From contig DATLQA010000002.1 in NCBI GenBank assembly GCA_035535495.1, forward strand, positions 1-9,631: a stretch of DNA of 9,631 bases. The letters run 5' to 3'. Positions 1 through 6,557 of the stretch are shown here, one piece after another. This DNA is from DASUZB01 sp035535495. Its GTDB lineage: Bacteria > Actinomycetota > CALGFH01. Within the stretch, counting starts at the first letter, position 1, and every line of letters starts with the position of its first letter. A program made the position numbers and the translations under genes. Under the pieces are notes generated by a model that was given only the letters and a program-made list of their open reading frames with translations, was not told where the DNA came from and searched no databases.

Positions 1-1
1 G

Positions 2-1087
2 ACCGGACAGGCCGTCGGTGTCGTCGTCGGGCTGTTGGCGTTGGCGGTGCTGGCCAGTGCCGCCTCACCCGGGTTCACGCTGCCCCGCCTGCCCCCCGCG
101 CTCACCCGCGCCCTTGGCCAGCCGCCCGCCAACTCGGCACCCGGTCTGGACCCGGTCCGTTCCGGCGACGCCAGCGCCCTGGCCCTCACCAGCATCCCCG
201 CCGCCTACCTGTCGATGTACCTGGCCGCCGCGCCGACCTGCCCCAGGCTTGCCTGGCAGGTCCTGGCCGGCATCGGCAAGGTCGAATCCTACCACGGCCG
301 CTCCCCGGCACCGGGGGTCCACCGCGGGCTGAACCGGGCCGGCTGCTGCGCCGGACCGATGCAGTTCAACCTCACCAACGGGCCACCCTCCACCTGGGAC
401 GCCTACGGCCGCGGCGGCAGCCCCTATGACCCCGCCGACGCGATCCCCGCCGCCGCCCGCAAACTCTGCGCCAACGGCCTGGCCCAGCCGGCCGCCGCAG
501 CCCGCGACCCCTGCCCCCACGTCCTGGGCTCAGCCGCGCTGCACCTGGCGCTGAAGCGCTACAACAACGCCTGCTGGTACGTCCACGAGGTGGTCACCCT
601 CGCCGGCCGCTACACCGCCACGGTCGGCCAGGTCCTTCCGGCCGCCCGCGACCCGTTCATCCTGGCCCTGGCCCACAACCGGCGGCTGACCATGACGACC
701 TCCCACGGCTGCGACCCCGGACCGGACCTGGCCTCCGGGCGGCTGGACCTGCGCGTCACCTCGCTGCTGGCCGCGCTCACCGACCGCCATGCCATCCGCA
801 TCTCCTGCCTGCACACCGGCCACACCAGGTATGTGAAGGGGACCAGGCGCATCTCCAACCACACCGTCTGGCGGGCGGTGGACATCGACCGCGTCGACGG
901 CCAGCCGGTCAGCCCCACCAGCCCGGCCGCCCGCCGGCTGGCCGGCTGGCTGGACCGCCTCGACGGGCCGCTACGCCCCGCCGAGATCGGCTCGCCATTC
1001 CTGATCGGCCACCGCCCCTGGTTCACCGACGAAGGCCACCAGGAACACCTCCACATCGGCTACCGCAACGACCAGACCCCGACCTAG
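2..1087 (+). CDS. Membrane-anchored lytic transglycosylase fused to an M15-like peptidase domain (5' end cut by window)
   Basis: Predicted two-domain peptidoglycan hydrolase acting outside the membrane. The frame is open to the window edge and the only early start, TTG at 35, falls inside a hydrophobic stretch, so the true start is probably upstream. Residues below count from that TTG. The N-terminus (about -10 to 10) looks like a transmembrane or signal segment. Residues 65-195 resemble an SLT/VirB1-type transglycosylase: candidate catalytic Glu84 in GKVESYHGRS, GPMQF at 107-111 and the YNN motif near 176. Residues 225-345 resemble a zinc-dependent M15/VanY-like peptidase: Ser274-x-His276 with Asp283, then Glu337 and His340 in EHLH. 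The usual glycine of SxHxxGxAxD is Trp279. Such hydrolases often accompany type IV secretion or conjugation genes in actinobacteria, but no other transfer gene is visible here. It converges with the DUF5655 gene across a 26-nt gap. Fold call fairly sure, role inferred. Confidence 0.8.
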   Translation, partial: TGQAVGVVVGLLALAVLASAASPGFTLPRLPPALTRALGQPPANSAPGLDPVRSGDASALALTSIPAAYLSMYLAAAPTCPRLAWQVLAGIGKVESYHGRSPAPGVHRGLNRAGCCAGPMQFNLTNGPPSTWDAYGRGGSPYDPADAIPAAARKLCANGLAQPAAAARDPCPHVLGSAALHLALKRYNNACWYVHEVVTLAGRYTATVGQVLPAARDPFILALAHNRRLTMTTSHGCDPGPDLASGRLDLRVTSLLAALTDRHAIRISCLHTGHTRYVKGTRRISNHTVWRAVDIDRVDGQPVSPTSPAARRLAGWLDRLDGPLRPAEIGSPFLIGHRPWFTDEGHQEHLHIGYRNDQTPT

Positions 1088-1113
1088 CCCGCCACCGGGA
1101 CAGGAGCGGGGCG

Positions 1114-1548
1114 TCAGCCGCCGGCCAGGTGGCGCTGCTCGCCGACCCGGTACGCCTCGGCGATCCACGCGGCCACCTCGTCGTCCAGCTCGTCGAGCGA
1201 GCTGATGCGGAACTGGTGCAGGTGGTTGCGCGGCGAGAACGACTCGATCCTGCGGAACCGCGGATGCTCGTAGCGGCGGGCGAGCACCACGTGGCCGTCG
1301 AGCCAGGCCCGGCGCAGCGTGACCGCGGCGAAGCTCATCCGCACGTGGAAGGCGATCCTGGTCTTCTCGGGCAGGACCTCCACCGGCCCGCAGCGCTCGA
1401 CCAGCTCCCGGAAGCGCTGGAAGAGCGCGACCACCTCCGCATTCCGCCCGGCCAGGTGGTCCTCGAGCCGCTGGCGGCCGCAGGTGTGGGTCTGGTTGCG
1501 GTTGGCGAACGTACGGCCGCAACTGGGGCAGGTCCACATGGATCGCAT
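1114..1548 (-). CDS. DUF5655 domain protein with N-terminal Cys2-His-Cys zinc ribbon
   Basis: A 144-residue protein of unknown function. The N-terminus carries a compact metal-binding motif: Cys7-x2-Cys10, then His21-x-Cys23, in CPSCGRTFANRNQTHTC. The remainder matches my memory of the DUF5655 family: HLAGR near 31-35, a KTRIAFHVRMSFAAV-like segment at 62-76, HVVLARRYEHPRFRRIE at 86-102 and SLDELDDEV at 117-125. The predicted fold is a small alpha/beta domain; no catalytic residues are known to me. ATG at 1548 is the first in-frame start after the GNAT stop; a second ATG three codons on (1539), beginning MWTCPSC, is equally credible. Neither has a clear Shine-Dalgarno, so translation is probably coupled to the GNAT gene, whose stop lies 7 nt upstream. 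It is the last gene of the minus-strand cassette. Family call is confident, function unknown. Confidence 0.85.
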   Translation of the reverse strand: MRSMWTCPSCGRTFANRNQTHTCGRQRLEDHLAGRNAEVVALFQRFRELVERCGPVEVLPEKTRIAFHVRMSFAAVTLRRAWLDGHVVLARRYEHPRFRRIESFSPRNHLHQFRISSLDELDDEVAAWIAEAYRVGEQRHLAGG

Positions 1549-1555
1549 GGAGTGG

Positions 1556-2095
1556 TCAGAGCCGGCGGTACATGATGTGCAGCCCGACGTAGCCGTCGAT
1601 CGGGTGGTTGAAGCCCTCGGGCACGGTCGCCAGCACCTCGAAGCCGAGCGAGCGCCACAGCCGGACCGCGTTGGTGTTGGTCTCCACCACGGCGTTGAAC
1701 ACCATCGCCGTGTAGCCGTCCGCCCGCGCCTGCTCCAGCACGTGCTCGCCCAACGCCCGCCCGACCCCGCGTCCCGCGTGGGCGGGATCGACCATGAAGC
1801 CCGCGTTGGCCACATGCGAGGCGGGCCCGCCGTAGTTGGGATGGGTCTCGGCCGTGCCGACCACGGTCCCATCGGCGTCGACCGCCACCACCGTGCGGCC
1901 CGGGGGCTCGTGCAACCACATCGCGCGGGCCTGCTCCTCGCTGGTGTCGCGGTCCCAGGAGAACGTCTCGCCAGCGGCGACGATGCCCCGCAGGAAGCCC
2001 CAGATCGCCGGCCAGTCCTCGGCGGTCGCGTCCCTGACCAGCACGGCGCTCCGCGCCGCCCGCTCGCCCGCCGGCCCCGCGCTGGCAGGGTCCAC
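1556..2095 (-). CDS. GNAT family N-acetyltransferase
   Basis: A 179-residue acetyl-CoA-dependent N-acetyltransferase, cytosolic, of the phosphinothricin/aminoglycoside-like GNAT class. The acetyl-CoA motif A is visible at about 101-115 (VDPAHAGRGVGRAL, with the R/Q-x-x-G-x-G/A signature as AGRGVG). Motif B follows at 139-152 (NTNAVRLWRSLGF), and a C-terminal beta strand ends in YVGLHIMYRRL. I chose GTG at 2095 because it begins one base after the stop of the upstream oxidoreductase and has an AAGG about 8 nt before it. An upstream ATG at 2155 would overlap that gene by 59 bases with a non-conserved extension. A later GTG at VLVRDATAED (codon 18) is an alternative. The tight junction indicates translational coupling to the oxidoreductase. 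The substrate cannot be read; it could be an amine produced or processed by the same cassette, or a toxic amino-acid analogue. Confidence 0.9.
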   Translation of the reverse strand: MDPASAGPAGERAARSAVLVRDATAEDWPAIWGFLRGIVAAGETFSWDRDTSEEQARAMWLHEPPGRTVVAVDADGTVVGTAETHPNYGGPASHVANAGFMVDPAHAGRGVGRALGEHVLEQARADGYTAMVFNAVVETNTNAVRLWRSLGFEVLATVPEGFNHPIDGYVGLHIMYRRL

Positions 2096-2096
2096 G

Positions 2097-3683
2097 TCAG
2101 GGACCTTCGGCGAGGTCGTCCAGCACCGCCATGGCCGCGTTGCGGCCGTTGGCACCGATCACGCTCCCGCCCGGGTGAGTGGCCGCGCCGCACAGGTACA
2201 GACCAGGCACTGGCGTCCGCGGCCCGAAGCGGCGGTCCCAGAGCTGGTCCGGGGTGCACTCGCCCTGGAAGATGTGGCCGCCGGTGAGGCCGATGCGGGC
2301 CTCGACGTCGGGCGGGCCGAGCACCTCCCGGTGCTCGACCACGTCGACGACGTCGGGCGCGAAGCGGGCGATCTCGGCGAGGACGCGGTCGCCGATCTCC
2401 TCCCGGCGGCCGTCCCAGTCGCCCTCGGCGAGCGTGGCCGGTGCGTACTGCGCGAACACGCTCATGGTGTGCTTGCCGGCCGGGGCCACGGTCGGGTCGT
2501 AGGCGGTCTGGAAGTACAGCTCGCACCAGGCAGGGGCGGCCTCGCCACGGCGGGCCGCCTCGAAGGACGCCTGGGTGGCGTCGATGCTGGTGGCGATGGT
2601 CACCATCGCGCGGTGCGGCACGGTGCTGCCGGGGGCGGCGGTGAAGTCCGGCAGCCGCGACAGGCCGCAGTTGACCTTGACCACCCCGCTGGTGGTGCGC
2701 CAGGCGGCGACCCGCTCGCGGAACCCGTCGGGGACGCCGTCCTGGCAGAGGGCGACGGTCCGCTTGGGGTCCGCGTTGGAGACGACCACCCCGGCGCGGA
2801 GCAGCTCGCCGCCGGCGAGCTGGACGCCCTCGCCAGGCACGATCGCGGCGACCTCGACCCCGGCGGCGAGCACCGCACCGGCCTCGGCGGCCGCGTCGGC
2901 CAGGGCGAACGACACCCGCCCCATGCCGCCGTGGACGTAGCCCCAGACGTCCTCCTCACCGTCCACCGTCCCGGAGGCGTGGTGCAGGTGGACGGCGGCC
3001 GTGCCTGGGTCCCTCGGACCGGCCCAGGTGCCGATGATGCCCTGGCCGTGCAGGGCGGTGCGCAGGCGCTCGTCGCGGACGTGCCGCTCGACCACGTCGG
3101 CGATCGACGCCTCGAACAGCACCTCGATCGCCTCCTGGTCGCCGCCGAGGCGCTCCTCGATCTCGGCTCGGCTGGGGGCGTCCCCGAGCCAGGCGTCACG
3201 CGCCGGGTCGCGCAGGGCGCGGCGGATGCGGCCAAACAGCTCTTCGTAGGCGAAGTAGCCGTCCACGTCGCCCGGGTCGAGCGCGGCGATCGCCGCGGTG
3301 GTCTGCTCGTCGTCGGCCCAGCTGCCGAAGCTGGTGCCGTCCTCGAACGGGCACCACAGGTTGGGGTCGGCCGGGGTCACCCGGTAGCCATGGCGCTTCA
3401 GCTCCAGCTCCTCGATGACCAGCGGGTGCAGCAGCCCGACCACGTAGGCGCACGGGCTCACCAGCCAGGCCGGGTCGGCGAAGGGCTGCTCCAGAGTGCA
3501 GGCGCCGCCGAGCCGGTCGCGGCGCTCCAGCACGAGCACGGACCTGCCGGCGCGGGCGAGGTATGCCGCCGTGGTGAGGCCGTTGTGCCCGCCGCCGACG
3601 ATCACCGCGTCCCAGCGCCTGGCGGCGAGATCGGCCACCGCCATCGGCAGCCCCACCTTGCCGAGTCGTTCCTGGACGGTCAT
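2097..3683 (-). CDS. FAD-dependent oxidoreductase, PYROXD2-like / phytoene desaturase superfamily
   Basis: A 528-residue flavoprotein. The N-terminal dinucleotide-binding fold is clear: DAVIVGGGHNG at 25-35 followed by VLVLERRDRLGGAC at 49-62. Next comes a segment typical of PYROXD2-like proteins (SPCAYVVGLLHP at 76-87, ELELKRHGYRV at 92-102). VVSNADPKRTV occurs in the substrate domain, and the closing FAD motif is GLYLCGAATHPGGSVIG from 494. The length fits the family. Relatives desaturate or oxidise isoprenoid or other hydrophobic substrates, but PYROXD2-like members mostly have no assigned substrate, and no carotenoid synthase is visible here. ATG at 3683 is favoured by GAGAGGAG six bases upstream; longer in-frame starts up to 3872 would run into the methyltransferase gene. 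It lies 154 nt downstream of the methyltransferase and its stop is 1 nt from the GNAT start. Family sure, reaction unknown. Confidence 0.93.
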   Translation of the reverse strand: MTVQERLGKVGLPMAVADLAARRWDAVIVGGGHNGLTTAAYLARAGRSVLVLERRDRLGGACTLEQPFADPAWLVSPCAYVVGLLHPLVIEELELKRHGYRVTPADPNLWCPFEDGTSFGSWADDEQTTAAIAALDPGDVDGYFAYEELFGRIRRALRDPARDAWLGDAPSRAEIEERLGGDQEAIEVLFEASIADVVERHVRDERLRTALHGQGIIGTWAGPRDPGTAAVHLHHASGTVDGEEDVWGYVHGGMGRVSFALADAAAEAGAVLAAGVEVAAIVPGEGVQLAGGELLRAGVVVSNADPKRTVALCQDGVPDGFRERVAAWRTTSGVVKVNCGLSRLPDFTAAPGSTVPHRAMVTIATSIDATQASFEAARRGEAAPAWCELYFQTAYDPTVAPAGKHTMSVFAQYAPATLAEGDWDGRREEIGDRVLAEIARFAPDVVDVVEHREVLGPPDVEARIGLTGGHIFQGECTPDQLWDRRFGPRTPVPGLYLCGAATHPGGSVIGANGRNAAMAVLDDLAEGP

Positions 3684-3689
3684 CTCGCG

Positions 3690-3697
3690 CTCCTCTC
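3690..3697 (-). promoter_or_regulatory. Shine-Dalgarno of the FAD oxidoreductase
   Basis: GAGAGGAG on the minus strand, six bases before ATG 3683. It decides the start against in-frame codons up to 3872 that would give an Arg/Pro-rich, unconserved extension. Confidence 0.75.
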
Positions 3698-3837
3698 GCC
3701 CACCGGCCCCGCCAGGTGGCCACGACCGCTCGCGCTCCGCCAGGGCCGCCACGCAGGGTACCCGGCAGCTTGGCGGGCGCACAGCGACGGTCCGGCGCGG
3801 TGGCGGGTTCGCCAATGGCCAGATCCGTGGCCGTGGT

Positions 3838-4494
3838 TCAGCGCCGGGCGACCAGCGCCCAGTGGAGCTCACCGCCGCAGTCGCGCTGGAGCCGGCGCAC
3901 CTCGCGGAAGCCCGCGGCCTCCATCAGCGCGGGGAGCTGGGAGACCCGCTCGACGGGCGCGCCGAACCGGGTCCGGTCGAAGCGGCCGGCCCCCGCGTTG
4001 TGGGCCCGCAGCACGATCGCGACCCGGCCACCGGGGGCGAGCACGCGGTGCAGCTCGGCGAAGCCGCGTTCGGCCGGCACCCAGAACTGCACGGAGTTCA
4101 CCGAGCCGGCCTTGGTGAACCGGCCGTCCGGGAAGGGCAGGCGCACGGCGTCCGCCAGGCGCAGCTCCACCCGACCGCCGGCGACGGCGGCGCGGTTGCG
4201 CCTGGCCGCCTGCCGCACCATCACCTCCGAGACGTCCACGCCCGCCACCGACCCGCGCTCGGCGCGGGCGGCCGCCACCTCCACTCCCCGCCCAGGGCCG
4301 CAGCCGACGTCCAGCACCGCGTCGTCGGGCTCGACCTCGAGAAGCTCGACCATCCAGGAGTTGGTCGGCAGGTTCCGACCCGCCATGATCCAGCCGGCCA
4401 CCTTGCCGAGCAGGCCCTTCGGGCCGCCGAACTGGGCAAGGAGGCGGCGCTCGATGCCGCTCGGACGGCGCTGCCTGGTCTGTGCCTCCACCAT
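3838..4494 (-). CDS. Class I SAM-dependent methyltransferase (Methyltransf_11/UbiE-like)
   Basis: A 218-residue cytosolic methyltransferase. The AdoMet-binding motif I is VLDVGCGPGRG at 60-70. The acidic residue ending beta 2 is Asp87 in VAGVDVSEVMV. LRLADAVRLPFPDGRF at 111-126 is the usual next motif (Asp115), and ELHRVLAPGGRVAI at 147-160 is the post-motif strand. The segment before 55 (GLLGKVAGWIMAGRN) is typical of Methyltransf_11 proteins acting on small or lipophilic molecules. ATG at 4494 is supported by GGAGG at 4500-4504 with five-base spacing; a longer reading to 5028 would cross the regulatory region and overlap the TetR gene. It is the first gene of the minus-strand cassette and divergent from the TetR gene, sharing a 138-nt control region with a 14-bp palindrome. 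The methyl acceptor is unknown. Confidence 0.9.
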   Translation of the reverse strand: MVEAQTRQRRPSGIERRLLAQFGGPKGLLGKVAGWIMAGRNLPTNSWMVELLEVEPDDAVLDVGCGPGRGVEVAAARAERGSVAGVDVSEVMVRQAARRNRAAVAGGRVELRLADAVRLPFPDGRFTKAGSVNSVQFWVPAERGFAELHRVLAPGGRVAIVLRAHNAGAGRFDRTRFGAPVERVSQLPALMEAAGFREVRRLQRDCGGELHWALVARR

Positions 4495-4520
4495 CGCGAC
4501 CTCCGCTTCCGACTCATCAG

Positions 4521-4549
4521 TCGGCAACCGACCGACTAGTCGGTATGAT
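4521..4549 (+). promoter_or_regulatory. Predicted promoter for the TetR gene
   Basis: TCGGCA (4521-4526, four of six matches to TTGACA), a 17-bp spacer, then TATGAT (4544-4549, five of six matches to TATAAT). The start would be near 4556, giving a leader of about 77 nt before ATG 4633. The palindrome fills most of the spacer, so a bound repressor would occlude polymerase. Confidence 0.55.
4531..4544. promoter_or_regulatory. Perfect 14-bp palindrome, probable TetR-family operator
   Basis: ACCGACTAGTCGGT is its own reverse complement with no spacer. It lies between the divergent methyltransferase and TetR genes, inside the spacer of the predicted plus-strand promoter and touching its -10. Half-site-like copies flank it (AGTCGG at 4519-4524, CCGACCGACC at 4561-4570). 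The size, symmetry and place are those expected of a TetR-family autoregulatory operator. Binding itself is inference. Confidence 0.75.
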
Positions 4550-4574
4550 ACGGTGGCGGTCCGACCGACCACAA
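4545..4574 (-). promoter_or_regulatory. Predicted promoter for the methyltransferase cassette
   Basis: On the minus strand TTGTGG (4574-4569), an 18-bp spacer and TATCAT (4550-4545). The -35 is weak. The -10 overlaps the opposing -10 and abuts the palindrome, so transcription would start around 4538 inside the operator. The leader would be about 44 nt. Confidence 0.4.
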
Positions 4575-4632
4575 GGGACGGATCGGCGAGGGACGAGGAC
4601 GCGGCGCGAAACGCGGAAGGTGAAGAGGTGGG

Positions 4633-5322
4633 ATGGGCGACCGGTTGACGCTCCCACAGCGGAGCGCGCGCCAGACCCGCCAGCGCATCCTGGCGGCGGC
4701 CCGCGGCGTGTTCGCCGAGCGCGGCTATGCCGTGGCGACCATGGACGAGATAGCGGCCGCCGCGGGCGCCTCCAAGGGCGCGCTGTACCACCACTTCGCC
4801 ACCAAGGAGGAGCTGTTCCGCGCGCTGCTCGACGACCACGGCGCCGAGGTGGACGCGTTCGCGGCGGCGGTGCGCCAGGCCGTCTCCTTCCACGACCTGC
4901 TCGACCGGCTGGTGGGCCAGTGGCTGGAGCACTACCTGGCGGACGCGGAGTTCGTCCCCCTCTCCCTGGAGGTACGGGTCCAGGCCCGCCGCCAGGCCTG
5001 GTTCGCCGAGGAGGTCCGCCGCCAGCATGGCGGGCTCCGCGACTTCCTGCGGGAGGTCGTCGTCGCCGCCACCGGCGCCGGCCTGGTCCCGCCGGGCGTC
5101 GACCCGACCGTGGCCGCGGTGCTGTTGTTCGGCCTGCTCGACGGGGTCTGCCTCCAGGGCGGCGTCACCCCTGGCGAGATCGACCTCGACCGCCTCCGCG
5201 GCGACCTGGTGGCCGCCGTCGAGCGGTTGCTCTCGGTCGACCCGGTCCGCGCCGACCAGGCCGCCGGCATGGACCGCCTGCGGCAGGCGCTGGAGCCGCT
5301 GCTCGCCGCCCGCCGGCGCTGA
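4633..5322 (+). CDS. TetR/AcrR family transcriptional regulator
   Basis: A 229-residue DNA-binding repressor. Residues 12-65 form the TetR N-terminal domain: RQRILAAARGVFAERGY as helix 1, then the helix-turn-helix at about 35-56 (ATMDEIAAAAGASKGALYHHF) and TKEELF. The rest, about 70-229, is an all-helical ligand-binding and dimerisation region with no recognisable signature, as is usual for the family. ATG at 4633 follows GAGG at 4625-4628 with four-base spacing; the same GAGGTGGG-ATG context precedes the sugar-binding protein gene at 8508. The gene is divergent from the methyltransferase, with a perfect palindrome in the shared promoter region, so autorepression and control of the minus-strand cassette are likely. 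The inducer may be a substrate or product of that cassette. It converges with the hydroxyacid dehydrogenase, leaving 16 nt. Confidence 0.93.
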   Translation: MGDRLTLPQRSARQTRQRILAAARGVFAERGYAVATMDEIAAAAGASKGALYHHFATKEELFRALLDDHGAEVDAFAAAVRQAVSFHDLLDRLVGQWLEHYLADAEFVPLSLEVRVQARRQAWFAEEVRRQHGGLRDFLREVVVAATGAGLVPPGVDPTVAAVLLFGLLDGVCLQGGVTPGEIDLDRLRGDLVAAVERLLSVDPVRADQAAGMDRLRQALEPLLAARRR

Positions 5323-5338
5323 CGCCCGTGCCGGGACG

Positions 5339-6343
5339 CTAGGACCCCCGCGCCGCCTCCCGCCGACCCGGCTGCTCGTAGACGGCCGGGTTCACGCAGT
5401 TGGGCACCTGCCCGCCGCGGAGGGCGGCGAGGATGTTGTCGGCGGCCATCCCCGCCATGCGGCCTCTGGTGGCGACGGTGGCCGACCCGACGTGCGGGAC
5501 GACCACGCAGTTGTCGAGGCCGAGCAGCGGGTCGTCGGACCCGATCGGCTCGGTCTCGAACACGTCGAGGCCGGCGCCGGCGATGCGCCGTTCGCGCAAC
5601 GCCTCGGCCAGCGCCACCTGGTCCACGATCGGCCCGCGGGCGGTGTTGACCAGCACCGCCGACGGCTTCATCAGCGTCAGGGCGCGCGCCCCGATGAGCC
5701 CCCTGGTGGAGGGCGTGAGGGCGCAGTGGACGCTGACCACGTCCGCGCGGGCGAGCAGCTCGTCCAGCGCCACCCACTCGACCCCGTCGACCGGCTTCGG
5801 ATGGGGCGTCCACGCCACCACCCGCAGGTCGAAGGCGCTGGCGCGCCGGGCCACCGCCGCGCCGATCGCGCCGAAGCCAACGATCCCGAGGGTGCCTCCG
5901 GCCAGGTCACGCCCGAGCAGGAAGTCCGGCTCCCAGGTGAGCCACTCGCCGCGCCGCACCACCCGGTCGCCCTCGGCGACGCGTCGCGTCGCCGCCAGGA
6001 TCAGCGCCCAGGTCAGCTCGGCGGTCGTCTCGGTCAGGACCCCTGGCGTGTTGCTGGCCGGGATGCCGCGGGCGGTCAGCTCGTCCAGGTCGAGGTTGTC
6101 GTAGCCCACCGCCATGTTGGCGACCACCCGCAGGCGCGGACAGCGGTCCAGCAGGGCCCCGTCGACCCGGTCGGTGAGCAGGACCAGCAGCGCGTCGGCG
6201 TCGGCGCCGCGGCGCGCCAGGTCCTCGGGTGGCGGCGGCCGCCGCTCGGGCCAGACCTCCACCTCGGCCGCGGCGGCCAGGCGCTCGACCGCGTCGCCTG
6301 GCAGGCGCCGGGTGACGAACACGCGCGGACGAGCTGACGCCAC
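5339..6343 (-). CDS. D-isomer specific 2-hydroxyacid dehydrogenase (glyoxylate/hydroxypyruvate reductase-like)
   Basis: A 334-residue cytosolic NAD(P)H-dependent reductase of 2-oxo acids such as glyoxylate or hydroxypyruvate. The substrate-site strand is NMAVGYDNLD at 76-85, and the cofactor motif is GIVGFGAIG at 153-161. Catalytic residues are in their family places: Arg236 in NTARGPIVD, Glu265 in DVFETEP, His284 in VVPHVGS. Length is normal. After beta 2 the sequence is VVAWTPHPKP, without the acidic residue that usually selects NAD, which hints at NADP(H) preference. The start is GTG at 6343, supported by AGAGGAG at 6350-6356 with six-base spacing. It is divergent from the GAF gene and convergent with the TetR gene; no metabolic partner is adjacent. 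Enzyme family is certain, exact substrate is not. Confidence 0.93.
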   Translation of the reverse strand: MASARPRVFVTRRLPGDAVERLAAAAEVEVWPERRPPPPEDLARRGADADALLVLLTDRVDGALLDRCPRLRVVANMAVGYDNLDLDELTARGIPASNTPGVLTETTAELTWALILAATRRVAEGDRVVRRGEWLTWEPDFLLGRDLAGGTLGIVGFGAIGAAVARRASAFDLRVVAWTPHPKPVDGVEWVALDELLARADVVSVHCALTPSTRGLIGARALTLMKPSAVLVNTARGPIVDQVALAEALRERRIAGAGLDVFETEPIGSDDPLLGLDNCVVVPHVGSATVATRGRMAGMAADNILAALRGGQVPNCVNPAVYEQPGRREAARGS

Positions 6344-6349
6344 CGGATG

Positions 6350-6356
6350 CTCCTCT
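6350..6356 (-). promoter_or_regulatory. Shine-Dalgarno of the 2-hydroxyacid dehydrogenase
   Basis: AGAGGAG on the minus strand, six bases before the GTG start at 6343. It decides the use of a GTG codon and is nearly identical to the site in front of the FAD oxidoreductase. Confidence 0.7.
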
Positions 6357-6414
6357 CCCCGCTCCCGGTCCCAGCTGTCGCCGGGGCCGGCGGCGGCCCG
6401 CGGTACTGCTACCG

Positions 6415-6459
6415 TCGCCGGGCGGCCAGGTCAAGCACGAGCTTGCCGCCCATCGGCGA
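6415..6459. promoter_or_regulatory. Imperfect hairpin in the divergent 2-HADH/GAF intergenic region
   Basis: TCGCCG (6415-6420) pairs with CGGCGA (6454-6459), GGCGG (6421-6425) with CCGCC (6446-6450), and CAAGC (6432-6436) with GCTTG (6441-6445) around an ACGA loop. Bulges lie at 6426-6431 and 6451-6453. A second inverted pair, GCCAGGTC (6425-6432) and GACCTGGC (6458-6465), overlaps it. It could be a leader structure or regulator site; it has no U-tract, so it is not a standard terminator. Confidence 0.35.
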
Positions 6460-6557
6460 CCTGGCTTCCGCCCGGGGACGACGTACTCCGTTCGCGCACT
6501 CTGGGATACTGCCGCAGACATCGTGTCCGGACGAGCTGACGACGGAGTGGTGAGGCG

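Noticed and set aside
1088..1113. Terminator between the convergent hydrolase and DUF5655 genes
   Set aside because: Only 26 nt, with no stem and no T-run. The other convergent gaps (5323-5338, 7676-7685) are also too short and show no terminator.
1836..4118. 760-codon open frame on the plus strand
   Set aside because: It lies antisense to the oxidoreductase and GNAT genes, is Arg/Ala/Gly/Pro-rich without any domain, and reflects the scarcity of stop codons in GC-rich DNA.
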